NCBI GenBank assembly: GCA_001414345.1 | Contig: LLCB01000065.1 | Location: 153,822-217,821 of the forward strand | Reading direction: 5' to 3' | From: Hymenoscyphus infarciens | Lineage: Eukaryota; Ascomycota; Leotiomycetes; Helotiales; Helotiaceae | DNA length: 64,000 nucleotides | Part shown: positions 35,973 to 48,574 of the stretch, in pieces | Position numbering within the stretch: the first letter of the stretch is position 1 | Layout: the number at the start of each line of letters is the position of its first letter | Notes under the pieces: generated by a model | Database searches by the model: none | The model's input: the letters and a program-made list of their open reading frames with translations, nothing else | Told to the model about the DNA's origin: nothing | Position numbers and translations under genes: made by a program

Positions 35973-38700
35973 GATCTCCGCTTCCTCCTCGAGGACGGGA
36001 AACCCTGTAATATTTGGATTCCCGAAATCAAGAAGCGAGTGGCCAAAGCAAGGAGACAAATGGAATAAATCCCTGCGGACAAATACACAAAGGACGCGTC
36101 CTCCGACCTCTGGATGGCAAAAAAGAAGTACTGGTGAGGCAAAAGAGGAAGCAAGATGAAAGTTGAAACGGAGATACAAAGAATCTCCGTGTAATCCGAG
36201 GGAAACTTAGCTTGGAAGAACGGCATGGTGATCCTTGTGAAGGAGGCGAACTCCTGTCTTGGTATTTGTCTGGGCCCCTGCATATCGACATTGTGCAACC
36301 TTGATCCCAACACGTGACTTGTATGACTTTTCAAATCTTTTGCCAATGGGAGATGATTTGTGTGACTCAAATTGTTGAAACATCGGAATGAAGCACACAC
36401 AGCCGTCGGGCAAAGACAAATTATTTGTCTGAGATAAGAAGTTTGATCAACTTTCTTGTCGAATTGACGAGACCCCCTTCCTGTGATGAAGCTAGGGATG
36501 AAGACCGTAAACACGGATTTATGTCTCATGTGAGGCTGACATGTAATTGTTATCATTTTTGAGGTGCGATGGCCTTCTTATTAGCCATGTACGGGACACT
36601 TAAGCGCGCCGCAATATCTGATGACCTCGTACAAGGATATCGGCTCGGCCAGTGTTTCCTCCTTCGGCAGTTCATAAAGTCCAGCGGAGACGGCAAGCTC
36701 CTTTGCGAATGTTTCGGCTCGGTGGAATTGTTGGAATCCCTGGCTAAAATTGTGTTGGGGACTTTCCTCTTTTTCAGAGGAGCCATGATGACATGGCATG
36801 GGCATTTGGGACGATTTTGGAATACCCCGGAATCCTGTAATGTAATGCCCGCTGCCTGCTCGCAGCTTGACCCACCCGATCCAACGGTTCTGAAGTTCCA
36901 TTCCTGCCCTTTTCTGCTTTTCTGCCACTTTCGCCATCCACATTGGAATTTGGGAATTTGGAAAAATACCCAGATTTTGGGAAAGGAAATGTGTGAAGAT
37001 GGATCCAATACGACGTCATGACGCTGGCAACGAACGGTTTCTACCTCTACTTCGAGTACACGTGTGCAGAAGGAGCGCGGAAGTGAGCCTTTTGATGCTT
37101 GCTGTCCGTGTTATCTGGCTGCATATGCAGAGCAGAGCAGAGCAGAGTCTTGTCCAATCTGATGTTCTCCATGGCGCCGTCCAACTCGCGCGGGAGGAGG
37201 CGTGGCTGCACTGCACGCAGGGGATATTTGGTGCTGTGGCACGATCCTGTACAACGTGGGAACAACCAGGATGCCTTTTTCCACTTTCCGCGAATCAAAT
37301 GTCAGAGGATATGCAGGTCTCTCCTTCTTCCGACCTGTTTTGATGCAAACAGAGCAACACATATCCAGTAAGTGCATAACTGGGCAGCGTTGTTCGTTCT
37401 GCTGGAGAAGAAAGCAGCGATGGAAAGAGTCGGTGTACTGACCGCTGGGCCAAGAACGGGAGGGGAGGGCAAAACCCTGAGGAGGTAATAACGGGATACG
37501 AAGGGAGATATATCAAAAGGGCTGGGAAGATGAAAACTCTGCAAATTGAGGTCCAGGGAGAAGGGTGATGTTCCCTGACGACGAAACGGCAGAACAAAGT
37601 CCAGTTGCCCCATTGAGCGATTTGAGCAAATGACACAAGCGAGCCACGGACCAGCGGGCGGACTGCCCTGGACAGCGTTATCGTTGACCCGGGCCTTGCT
37701 TGGGAGGTGGCTGGCAAAAGGAGGAAGAGCCTCTGTGTGCGCACGGGTGCCTCAGATGCAGCCTCAGATGCAGCCTCAGAAAAAGACGAGGCTGGAGAGG
37801 GTGCGGTGCGTATGATGAGGCTGGATATATCTGATATCAAATAATGGTGGATTTTCGCATAAGCACGGATAAGCAGTCTTGGGATTGGTTTCCAAGCAAG
37901 TAAGGCACACAGACTTGCATCATCAACCAGCACCTGCAGGTGGGTAGTTCGTCTGCGTTCGGTGCGGGAAGGCGAGCCTTGATATGCTGAAGCCCTAAAT
38001 CAAGGCTCCCGGAGAGTGCATCGATAGCCTGTGGCGGCAGCCTTCCGGTACCCATTTCAGGGCGTGATGGTACCCGATTTGCAGCGCTATTGCAGCGCTA
38101 CTGCAACAGTTGGGACGCGCAAAGCAGCATAGCATAGCATAGCGCACATGAACCCGTTCCGTTCCTTGGGGTTGCGTTGTCGATGATTCAAGGACCAAAG
38201 GAAAGGAAAGGAAAGGAAAGGAAAGCAAAGCGTTTCCTGAAGTTGGAAGGGAATGGTACCGTGACGGGAATGATCGAAGCCGTTTGGCGCATCTCCAACT
38301 TAGAGCTGGATGGAGGTCATGGGCTGGAACTGGATGGGGAAACATGGTATGACCGACGGTGCAATTCGTCCAAGACACAAGGATGTGACGAAGAGGTGTG
38401 TGTGTGGTTCGCGTGAGACTCTCCAAAGCTCCCGCCCCCCTTGAAAATACCATCCGTTCGATTCGCTAAGCTGGATCCGGCCTCGGCTATCACCTGACGA
38501 GCCTGGATTGCTCTTTGGATTTTGGCTGTGAGAGGTTGAGCAGCCGCTGGATAAAGTGATGGGAATCAATCCATCGTCTATATAAAAAAAGCAGTCACGG
38601 CGACATATTGACGACTCCGCCTCCCGATTCAGTAAGTTCCCACTGCAACCTAGTTGGTCCAATATAATGACTATTTCGGTTGACTTGACACTATTCTTAC
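35973..38700. other. Gene-free region with overlapping chance frames
   Basis: GC content is higher here, so several frames of 100-212 codons open on both strands (for example minus 37295-37933 and plus 36569-37021). They overlap one another, lack domains and have no leader-like context, so none is called. Short AAAGG and GCAGA repeats occur near 38200 and 37130. Confidence 0.4.
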
Positions 38701-41382
38701 CTACCTTTTCTTACGGCCAGGCCATAGAAGAGGGTGTGCCCGCGCGGGCCAATCCAATGTTCGAAGATACTTTCCATCTAGAGTGTCAGCCTCCAACAAC
38801 CTAGACCCTAACCTTGAGGTAAAGTCATCATGAGGTGAGAAATGATTCTTTCGATCTTAACCGTCCTGATATTGTTATGACGATGCGCGATAGCCTGCCT
38901 GGTTTTGAATCCTCGCACTCTTTCGCCTCTCAATATTGATATCTTCAAACGCAACGCAACCCCTCCTCCAGTGTCGTCAACCCCTTCCAGTGTCGTCAAC
39001 CCCCTCCAGTTTCCCCTCGTCACACTCCACTTCCCCCTCCTTCCCCCTTTTGCTTGTGACACCCACACCACAGCTCTCGTTCTCTGGACGCTATCAATGC
39101 AAAGCAGCTGCACTGCACGCACATATCTAGCCCCTCCTTCCCCTCTCACCAAGAGAAAGAGCTCCCCAAATAAACCCCCCTCTTCACCGATTGCAGGCCA
39201 CCACGGCATGTTCTGCAGCTCTTGTTAGTTCTTACAACGAACGACGACCCTCAGCACTGCATTACACGAGATCTACACCCGACACCACTCGTATGTGACC
39301 GGCCGAAGCCGTCTTGACGACTTCCAGACTTCCAGGAACACTTTAGGCTGGAAGCAAAGCAGAGGCACACCAGAGGCACCTGAGGTCATCCTTCCTCATA
39401 TATTTCGTCCTCCCTTGTTTCGTACGTGTGCGACGTCGCTGCAACCTTCCCACGCGTAGCGCATCTGCAATCAATCCTGGACGTGTCCGTTGGCACCGAA
39501 TCCATAGATAATATACCGACTTGTGTCCCTGATTGTGGCCGCGTTGCCTCTCGACCAAAGGATCGCTCCCAAGGACCCCAAGAAAGAGGAGCATCTTGAA
39601 CACTGGACTGGACTGTCACGCAACACCAGAACACCAGAACAATAGACCATAACCACCAAAGGAATCCCTAGGAAGTAGGAACCAAAGAATCCCAATTCGC
39701 ATCCCAAGTGGCTCAGAGCTCGCAGCAGAAACAGAAACAGCAGCAGCAGCAGCAGCCTGACCTCAGCCCCTCATCGGTCGGCCCTTCATCCCTAAACTCA
39801 TCCAGCGGATACGATTCGCTGAGAATTGTTTTGGTCGCATCGACTCGCATCTCAGCCTCTGAAGAGTTGAATAGGATACCTTAGGATAGGCCCGGAAAGA
39901 GAGGCCTGTGCCTTCCTTCCAGGTCAACTTTGGAGCTGTTGCTGGCCACTCGGTGGTCCCAACTTCATCAACGGCCTCCAATTCGTTCTCCAATTCGTTC
40001 TCCCATTCCACGACTCCACGAGTCGAGCCCTAATCCATTGCCCTCGTTCATCGCCACGCTGAGCACGCTGAGCACGCATTTTCCAATGGTGAGTCAAGCG
40101 CACAGAGGTTGATATCTCATCGCCGCATCACCACCCAATCTCGCGAAATCACGATTCACGGTCCCCTTTGACTCAATTCGGCATCATTCGTCGCGGCAAC
40201 GTCATTGCCTTCCCGAGTCGCCTCTGGAACCTCATTGCCGGTACTTCTCGTTACTCTACGGGAATATTTAACATTGGAACCCCATCGCTCGTCGAGAAGA
40301 TTCTGATCGTCCGAGTGTCCTCCTGTCTCTCTTCAATTTCGCTTCCATGGCTCAAGTTGCACCGGCTCCAGCATGAATCAGGGGCCCTCGTTGCACACCT
40401 CGAAGAAGGAAAAAAGCCATCAAGAAAATTGAAGCGCACGCTCGTAAGTAAGTACCCTACCCTCCTTTAGCCCTCCTTTAGCCCCTTCTGCCCTCTCGAG
40501 CCTCCTCGGTCGGCTTCGTTTCCTGCCTCTCCGCCCCTGAACTCCCGGGCACCTTTGACTCGGTGTCCACTGTCCACTGTCCACTGTCCACTGTCCACTG
40601 GAGTTCGAGGGCCTTTCTAGGGTGTCCCGGGGCTCCTCTCCAAATCCCCTGGAACATCCCTAGGGCCCCTGCCCCACCCCCCCTAGACCCTGGATCAACC
40701 AGTGGATGCTCGAGACACCGCCTTTGATGGAGCAAATCACCCTTCAGGCCCCAAGATAAGCTGCTTAGCAGCCCAACCTCGAGGGCCAAATCTCTGCGCA
40801 GCACATTCCAGAAGCCACCGCTGTCTCATCTCCCCCCCCCAATGACCGTTCGCATTATTCTGGGATTACTCTAAAGCCCCTGTTCGCTGACCCAACTTTA
40901 CAGTCATCGCCCCCTGGCATCACCCTTGCGCACGCCAACGCACCACCGAAAAGCAGCACCCCGAGTTAAATTTCCCGCCCACACACAAACACTCTTAAAT
41001 ATCAACTCCCCCCCCCCCAGCCACCAGAGCTTGCGAAGTCTTTCGACAACAACGAACACAAATCTTTCGATCCCAACGCTTACCACAACGATTACCAATA
41101 CGACATCGAGCCGGAATCGTCCTGCTCATTCTCGAATATTCGAAGCCGACACCGATCGACTTCCACACCAATTTCAGCGACTTCCTTCTCGAAGGAATCC
41201 TCATCGACCAGTTCTTGACATGTACGGATCAACGACACAGGTTTCCTCCTTCTCTCGTACCGACTACATACCACGGTGACGGGCTCGTCACATCCTCCAG
41301 CGCCACGATTTAGGGCGCGTTCGACTCTTTTCCTTTTCCTTTTATTTGGGTATCTGCGGGACATTTTAGAAAGCAGGATACC
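38701..41382. promoter_or_regulatory. Long pyrimidine-rich upstream region of the gp1-like gene
   Basis: The plus strand is C-rich and pyrimidine-rich, with possible splice donors and acceptors, consistent with a long, perhaps spliced, 5' leader. The frame at 40168-40470 and smaller ones show no domain. A CAG run sits at about 39738-39756 and a 7-bp minisatellite at 40564-40600. Confidence 0.4.
40564..40600. repeat. Tandem repeat, five 7-bp units (TGTCCAC)
   Basis: Five uninterrupted copies plus a partial one, in the presumed leader region of the downstream gene. Confidence 0.85.
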
Positions 41383-42540
41383 ATGAACAACTACTCATCA
41401 TACAACACGCCTCCCGCGCATGCGGGGGCTGGATACTACGGATTCAGTGCGACTCCATCGCCTGCTGGATCACCATCCGGAGGCGCCCATGGATTCTATC
41501 CACCACGCACGGGACCTTCGACACGACACAACCACTCACGACACACTTCATCCGGGGACGCGTATGGCTATACGCAATCTCCAAGAGCGTTCTCCCCCAG
41601 ATACAACTCCAAAGGAGATTACGCGACTGCTGCCAATGTGAGTCGAAAACAAAGTTCTTGGTCCGGTCCGCGTCATGAGCCGAAGCAGCGGCGCAGTTCT
41701 TTCTCCTATCGAGCCTCTCATGGGGATTCCGACGAGGACGATTATGAATTTATTGAATATGTGGTAGATGGGGTTCTCTACCGAAGAGCCCGGCGGCCGA
41801 CAAAGCCAACTTTCAATTATCGTGGTGGGCATGGCACTGATTACTATTACTCTCAGGGCTATTATGAAAAGGATGAACCTGAGGAACAATATCAACCCTC
41901 ACCAAGAAGACGTCGACAATCATCATCGACACCACAACGACCACCACCTACGCGCGCGGCCGCGCCAAAGAAACCGCCACCAACACCCAAGGCCACCGAC
42001 GCTGACGCCCGTAGGCATCGCATTCCTCCCGGATACTCGCTCAAGAATTGGGATCCTTCAGAAGAACCCATCATGCTTTTGGGCAGTGTCTTCGATGCCA
42101 ACAGCCTCGGAAAATGGGTTTACGACTGGACGGTCTACCACCATGGACCCGCGACCCCCATTGCCGACATGGCTGGTGAACTCTGGTTGCTCTTGATCCA
42201 GCTAGCTGGCAAGGTCAAGCGCGCGGAAGAATGCATGCCACGCATTCGAAAAGAGGAGAACAGAGAGATGGTGGAGGATTTCATCGAATCCGGGGAGCGA
42301 TTGACCGACAAGCTGAAGAAGCTTTTGAAGGCCTGCGAAACACCCATGCTCAAGGCAGGCAAGAAAGGAGGAAGAGAGCCAGCACAATTGGGCAAGAACG
42401 CAGGTACCGAATTCGTCGACTCCATCTTTGGACGCGATCGTCAACTCGAGCACACCGAAAAGTTCATGGCTTCCATCCGCCTTTGGAACTTGCGATTCGA
42501 CGCCAACTGCGAGGATATCCTGCGCAGACCAGGACAATAG
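41383..42540 (+). CDS. Conserved fungal protein of the type often labelled 'vegetative cell wall protein gp1'; function unknown
   Basis: A single-exon protein of 385 aa. Residues 1-105 are Tyr/Ser/Gly/Pro-rich and disordered. Residues 115-135 hold an acidic DEDDYEFIEYVVDG segment leading into VLYRRARRPTKP. A Pro/Arg-rich stretch follows to about 205. The last 170 residues look folded and helical, starting RIPPGYSLKNWDPSEEPIMLLGSVFD-like and including TVYHHGPATPIADMAGELW, and resemble a domain shared among Pezizomycotina proteins. There is no signal peptide or membrane segment, so the common cell-wall label is doubtful; a cytoplasmic or nuclear role is at least as likely. The start follows a long pyrimidine-rich leader. 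Confidence 0.8.
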   Translation: MNNYSSYNTPPAHAGAGYYGFSATPSPAGSPSGGAHGFYPPRTGPSTRHNHSRHTSSGDAYGYTQSPRAFSPRYNSKGDYATAANVSRKQSSWSGPRHEPKQRRSSFSYRASHGDSDEDDYEFIEYVVDGVLYRRARRPTKPTFNYRGGHGTDYYYSQGYYEKDEPEEQYQPSPRRRRQSSSTPQRPPPTRAAAPKKPPPTPKATDADARRHRIPPGYSLKNWDPSEEPIMLLGSVFDANSLGKWVYDWTVYHHGPATPIADMAGELWLLLIQLAGKVKRAEECMPRIRKEENREMVEDFIESGERLTDKLKKLLKACETPMLKAGKKGGREPAQLGKNAGTEFVDSIFGRDRQLEHTEKFMASIRLWNLRFDANCEDILRRPGQ

Positions 42541-44481
42541 AGTCTCTAAGAAAAAACACATAATTTAACAAAAAACAACATTGCAGATGTCTGCAGCACA
42601 CAAATGATCTGGGGGAGATGCAGAGAATTGGCACCCCCCACGATCCCAACATGGAGGAGAGAAAGATGGCAGGCAGAAGAACAAGGGGCAGGAGTTTCGT
42701 CTTGCAATGTTCAACATCGTTTCTATTTATTTTTGCTTTCTCACTGGGCTACTCTGCGATACCCCTCCGCTGCGTTTCTAGATGATATGGCGATTCGGCA
42801 TTTCATTTGGTGGGTGTAAGAATAATTTTTATTTTGCTTTTTCTCATTGTTGAAAGAAGGGGCAAATCAGGAGCAATCCTTTTAGAGATCAACGGAATCA
42901 CCAAGGGAAAAGGAAAAGTTTGGTCTGTGGCTTCCTTTTTTCTGTTTCTTTTTGGAGAGATGGAATGGGACCAAGGATATCCAAGGAGATGTCACTTTGG
43001 GGAATAATGATGGGGCGCATCGTATGGGTTGCATTTATTGATTTTGGGAGGAGAATGATGGAATGGACACCTTTTGTAATTGTAGTTGGCACCTTTTAAG
43101 TTCTTGATCTTTTGATGGGGGGGTTTCTTGTTGCATTTTCGCGCGCTCGTCTGGTTGGCTGGTTCACGGGGGGTTCTGCTCGAGAGAGGTTCAATTATAT
43201 ACCCTTATCTATTTTATCCATCTTGCATCTTTGATTGTGACATGTTTCTCCAGCCGTTGGGATTTCCGCATTTCACCGTCGTCAGATTTCATGTATTGGC
43301 AAGTTGTACCATCTTTTTCATACCAATCGAGTCAACTCTCTCCTCCACCACCCCCCCTTTTTCAAAAAAAAAAAAAAAAAATCTCGTGTAAAGTCTTCCC
43401 TAACCCTCCTTCCCTATCCAATTAACTCAAAATCATTCCCTCCCCCATTCCCATTTCTACTCCCATTCTCAAAACCAAATCACCACCCGGGACTCTCGAC
43501 TCTCGACTCTCCATACACACACACATAACCTAGGTATGATTTTGCTCAAAAATTAGAATAAATGAATAACCTTTTTTTTTTCCCGCTTCCTTCGTGAAGG
43601 GAGAAGGAAAGATTTGCGAGTCGCACATCCTCGCACATCCTCGCACATCTTCGCACATTTTACGTGAGGGATATGGACGTGGACGTGGACGTGGACATGG
43701 AGTGAATCCCTCGTGGTTTGGAGGTGTGAATCCCTCGTGGTTGTGGAGGTGTGGTATTGTAGGCAGGGTAGTAATTAACCGTTTCATTTAATGGTTGGAG
43801 TCTATGAGGATGGTGTGGTGTGGTGTGGTGGATGATTTTGGTGTGTGGGAGGAAGGGTTGTGGAAAGGTGTGGTATGCATGTATGATATATGTATGCATG
43901 TATGTAGGATCACAATGCGTGAGGGCGTGAGGGTGTGAGGGTGTGAGGGTGTGAGGGTGTGAGGGTGTGTGAGGAGGGTGTGGGAAATTTTCGCCGAGAG
44001 GGACATAGGGAGACGAGGAGGGGGGAGGGGAGTATGCTTACTGGTGTGTGTGGTGGTATCTTTTTTTGGTGTTATGTGGTCTTTATGGGTGGGTGTGAGT
44101 GTGAGGGAGGCACGGTTTTTCTTTTTGCCCTTCTGGCGGGGGTAAGGGGATGGGAGAGGGAAAGGAGAGGGAAAGGAGAGGGAAAGGAGAGGGAAAGGAG
44201 AGGGAAAGGAGAGGGGAGAGGGAAAGGAAAGGGGAGGTTAGAATATTATAAAGATTTACGATGAAAGAGTTTTGTTTAGTCTTGTTAGAGTAGGGTGTTT
44301 CGGTTGATGGGATTGGGAGTTGGAGTTAGAGTTAGATTTGGATGAGGCTCTTGATGTTGGTTAGATCAATACTAGTAGTTGGGTTGGATTGGGGTGATTG
44401 GGTTGGGTCGGGTTGGCAAGTGCCGCGATGGGATTAGATTGGGTATCAGATTTAATTCATTGATTTGATCCTTCGAGTCTG

Positions 44482-44513
<32 letters not shown>

Positions 44514-46009
44514 TAAAACGACAAATCACAGTAGTTCCTTGGGAGTGTAAAAGTAGCATGTTGTTTCTTATTTTAATTCTCTTGTAAGTCTTGTTGGAAG
44601 TAAGTTCTAACCTAACATTGTACTTAACCCTGCCTGCACCATATACTGACGAGGCTTTAATAAAGCGCCCCCCTCAATTTTTATTGCTCAATTGTTAATT
44701 AAACTGACCACTCTCGCACCTGGAATACATTTCTACGTCACGCAAACACTATAATCTATCTAAACGTCGTACGAAGCCTCATCAATGTCCCTATCAGCGT
44801 CTGCGGTGTTGGTGTTGGTGCCATGCGATACCTTAGGCAGTGCTAGTGTGCTGGTCTTCGGGTATTGTGTGCATGCTGTGCATCATGTACGGTTGGTTGT
44901 TGGTGGAGAAGGAGGGGATGTACATAAAAAGATATGCAGGTAGGTTATTTTTGGCATAAGCAAGCAGGTGAGGGATGACACTCACTGCCCGCTCCTTCCT
45001 CAGGCTTCCTGTTTCCCGAGTTTATTAGATGAGGGGGTATGGAAAGGCTTTTTATGTATTTTTAGAGAGGTGGGATATAGATTAGGTAGATTGGAGTGTG
45101 TACCTTTTGGGGTTTGGATTGATTGTGAGCAGGGGTCCTCTATTTTGGGGTTGGGATGCATGTTGACGAAGTATCTGGCTTTCTCAATTGAGCTCTTACT
45201 TCAACTAAACGAACAGTACTTATACGAAACAAATGAAACCCGACGGGAAAAAAGCTTTCACCAAAGGATTTCCCTCCTGTAAAAACAAAATGATCGTAAA
45301 TCTGAGTCTCTCTCATCCTGTAGCCTCACCGTGAAAGCTGGTGGAACTCTCACATCTTCACGTCGACCCCTCTTTTGGTACCTCGAATTTTCCAAAATCT
45401 CCATAAAAAAACCTCAGTTTTGAAAAACATATGTTCTCTCCTTTAGAATCCGACGTTGAGTAATAACGTTATCCCATCGTACAAATGCTTGCCCATGCCA
45501 AAAACCTTCAATTGACGGTCCCCGAAAATCTTACATCATCATCGGCTTCTTGGTGGGGAGTTTTTTTCGGCCCCGCCCCGCACTTCGGTTTCCATTTTAG
45601 CATACAGACAACCAATATCTGACTCTACAGCGGCCGTTAGATAACCTTACGCGCTTCCGGGTTTGTAACTTCTGACATATCTTTCAGCGGTACCGAGACA
45701 GAGGGACGGGGCGCTTACGGTAGTTACAAGTTCCTTTACGGTTTGGCTGATTTTACGTCAAGATCTGAGCTGAGAGCCGACGGGTTGAGGCTGAAGATTG
45801 TGTTGGTGTTTGTTGCCGGGGTGGCAGAAAAAGAGAGGGTGATTGGAGGGATTCTTAAGGACGAGGCTGAAGTTGGTTCCTCTCGTTATTGGTCTGCCTG
45901 GTGGGATTTTGAGGACCAATGATTTGGGATTGAGGAATCATTCCAAGAACTTCAAACCCCTGACGACTGAGATTGAGGTTCTGACACATCGTCCGTCGAA
46001 TCCATCGAG
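42541..46009. other. Gene-free region with minisatellites
   Basis: 3' flank of the gp1-like gene followed by T/G-rich sequence. Simple repeats cluster at 43.3-44.5 kb: a poly-A run at about 43366-43381, GTGGAC units near 43678-43700, an 8-bp GTGAGGGT minisatellite at about 43926-43967, five 11-bp AAAGGAGAGGG units at 44161-44215 and a CA repeat at 44482-44508. From 45.5 kb the composition becomes more balanced, as expected of the methyltransferase promoter. Confidence 0.45.
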
Positions 46010-47170
46010 ATGCATTACATACGCTTCCTCAAGTCACCTCGGCTTATTGATAATTCTCTCAGGAATACGCCATCCTCGTTGACGGCAAAGATCACCATTA
46101 CCACTGATTTGGGTGAATCTTTCTTATGGGAGGATATCGATATTATCGCTGAACTTGTTGCTGAAGATGGAGAGACGGTCATAACAAAGGGGACTGAGTA
46201 CTCGTGGAAAGGTAGAGAGGGGATGAGAGGTTTGGAAGTTAGTTTGAGAATTCCTAAACGAACGGAGGGGGTTGTGAGAATGAAAGTCCGACCAGCTTCC
46301 AAGGGCTTGGATGTGGAAAATTTATCCGATGTTATTAAGACAGTCGTCAACGATGAGGAAGGAAATGTTGTTGGAGTGAGAAGTATGGATATCAGACTCT
46401 CGCCTCCTATATCGAAAGAGGTACAGCCTTCCCTCGCGGAACGAGTTTTCCAAGTTGGAGAGGGAAAGGAAGCACTCCATGTATGGGAGGAGACGGGAGA
46501 ATCTATTGCGCGGCATATTTGGTAATCTTTTGTCCTCATCAGAACATAATTCAAATCTAATGAGATTTTTAGGGATGCAGGCCTGACATTCTCCTCATAC
46601 CTTCACACAGTTTCTCCCATCTCAATAACAAACACGTCAGAATCCAGTCTCCCAGTCTTGGAAAGACTCCTACAACAGCAAAAGAACCTTCAAGTGCTAG
46701 AACTAGGAGCAGGCTGCGGAATCGTCGGACTAACACTACGCCACCACTTTCCCAACATCTCTTCTCTTCTCCTCACCGACCTCCCTGAAGCTTCTGAAAT
46801 CCTCTCTCTCAATATCTCTCATCCGTCCATCGCTCAAAGCAAATCCAAAATTGAACACCAAGTTTTAGATTGGTCACAACCGCTGCCTTCCTTCGCGGAA
46901 AGAAAATGGGATTTGATTGCTGTAGCAGATTGCACATATAATTCCGATGTGGTTCCACATCTTGTCAAGACTTTAAAAAGCGTGACGGAAGAGAATGAGG
47001 AGGCTTTGGTCTGTGTGGCTATGAAGGTTAGACATGATAGCGAGATGGTCTTTTTTGATCTCATGGGTGTAGCTGGCTTTGAGGTTGTTGAGAAGTGTAA
47101 AGTACCAGTTGGGATTATGGGTGATGGGGCAGAGGAAATTGAGATTTTTGTTTTCCGGAGGAAGGGTTGA
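46010..47170 (+). CDS. Family 16 (Rrg1/METTL21-like) S-adenosylmethionine-dependent methyltransferase
   Basis: Probable protein methyltransferase of the seven-beta-strand class. Exons 46010-46521 and 46573-47170 join across a 51-bp intron (GTAATC donor, CTAATG branch, TTTTTAG acceptor) to give 369 aa; splicing restores IARHIWDAGLTFSSYL, a hallmark joining the N-terminal region to the core. The AdoMet motif VLELGAGCGIVGL lies near residues 211-223, TDLPEA follows, and the post-II motif reads VADCTY near 289. The N-terminal 170 residues beginning MHYIRFLK are found in the fungal Rrg1-type branch rather than in minimal METTL21 enzymes. The substrate is unknown. The gene converges with the armadillo protein gene downstream. 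Confidence 0.88.
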
Positions 47171-48574
47171 GCCTTTGGGTATAAGGAAGGGATTACCAGG
47201 TTACAAGAATGAACTCCAAGCTGGGAAAAAACCTGAATGAAACAACTTAAGCAATGCGAAGTTCTTCCCACGGAATAGAACATAAAACTTAAACACTCAT
47301 TGAGGTCTTAGAACATGCCGTGTAATCGAAGTCTAACTTGACGAAGAAACAAGAAGAAATGACGAGGAAAGACCTCTGAACACCCATGAAGACCTTGCAG
47401 ACTTATTATATTCTATACTTGTGGCTAAGCGAGCTGCTCTGCTCTGGGTCTATTACATTTTCTACCTATCTATCCTCCTTCGTCTACAAACATCAAGTTT
47501 CCAGTCCCCATTTTCCGTTCCAACTATCTAATTAATAACAATTTTCGCAACATTCTTCTCACATAAACTAATTAAGCCCCCAAAACTGTCCCCTCAGTCC
47601 CGAGTTCCACTCTCATCCAGTTTCTTACTTTAACTGCCCCTAAGGCGTCAAGTCCGTAAGCGCTTAGCGGCCTCGTGCTCCATATGCTGGCCAACAGTTA
47701 CTATGAAAATCTTGAACTTTATAGCTCACCACTCACTGCACAAAATACCTAGTCAAAATCAAAGCACTACAAAATCTTGAGCCATCCTTTTCTCTGTCCA
47801 GCTCTAGCTCCAGGTCTATTTGCAAACTCGCTTAAAATTTCCCAGCTTCGATTTCTCGTTCTTCTCTTCTCTTCTCTCTCTCTCTCTCTCTCTCTACTTT
47901 ACCCCACCGCAGCGCGCGGAAACCTCTTTTTGAAAAAAAGGGAAAGTTCCCTCATGACCTCGGGATGTTATACCCAAAGCTCAAGAATTCCCATAAATCC
48001 GACAACTATTCTTTCCCTTTTAAATTTTATTCGCCAAACTCTGCCAAAACACACAGTTAAGAACCACCAATCCAGCCCACCCTTTCAGTAACTCATTGAC
48101 GTAAAAAACTCCCACTCCCGTCTTGCCTAGTATTATTGGATATTTACATCGCGCGACATGTCCCATTTTGTCGAGCCAGTCTTGTGATGATTGAGGGGTT
48201 TGGGCTATGAGCGAAGTGTGCGTTGCCGTGGTCCGTGAACATATGCTTGGCTTTCAACTGTTCGAAGCATTCTAGGGCAACGAAAACCCTTGTGCGAAAA
48301 GGTTTAGAAGAATTTGAAAGTCGGCTTCATGATTCTCCTAAATCCTTTGGAACAATAACTGTAATTATCCTAAAACATCTCGAACAATAATAAATAGGGT
48401 GCAGTAGAAGAAAGAGCTGGTCGATACGGTTATTTGCTATGCTCGAATAGAGGGGGAGAACCACCAAGATTACACACCGCAAACTCCACAAATCCAACAC
48501 CCATACCTGCCCCCCCCCCATAATATATATGTATCCCATCCCAACCTTACACCCATCCTCACTACCTACCAAAC
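47171..48574. other. Convergent intergenic region
   Basis: Lies between two gene 3' ends. It contains a TC run at about 47873-47895, a C run near 48511-48519 and the second hairpin repeat at 48295-48372. The frame at 47777-48091 is low-complexity and is not called. Confidence 0.5.
48295..48372 (-). repeat. Short hairpin repeat, copy B
   Basis: Read on the minus strand it starts TAGGATAATTAC and carries ATTCTTCTAAAC at the same 59-bp distance as copy A (27262-27340). Hand alignment without gaps gives 53 matches in 78 positions, with both 12-bp end blocks identical. An internal GGATTTAGGAGAAT arm pairs with ATTCTTCTAAACC. Confidence 0.55.

Noticed and set aside
35927..36556. 209-codon minus-strand frame
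   Set aside because: Runs into one arm of the 92-bp foldback repeat and has no recognisable motif or splice structure. Probably chance.
37295..37933. 212-codon minus-strand frame in the gene desert
   Set aside because: Overlaps several other open frames on both strands, is Ser/Leu/Pro-biased, shows no domain and has no leader-like start context.
43604..43650. CRISPR-like short repeats (TCGCACATCC units)
   Set aside because: Units are contiguous without unique spacers, and the genome is eukaryotic. Simple minisatellite.
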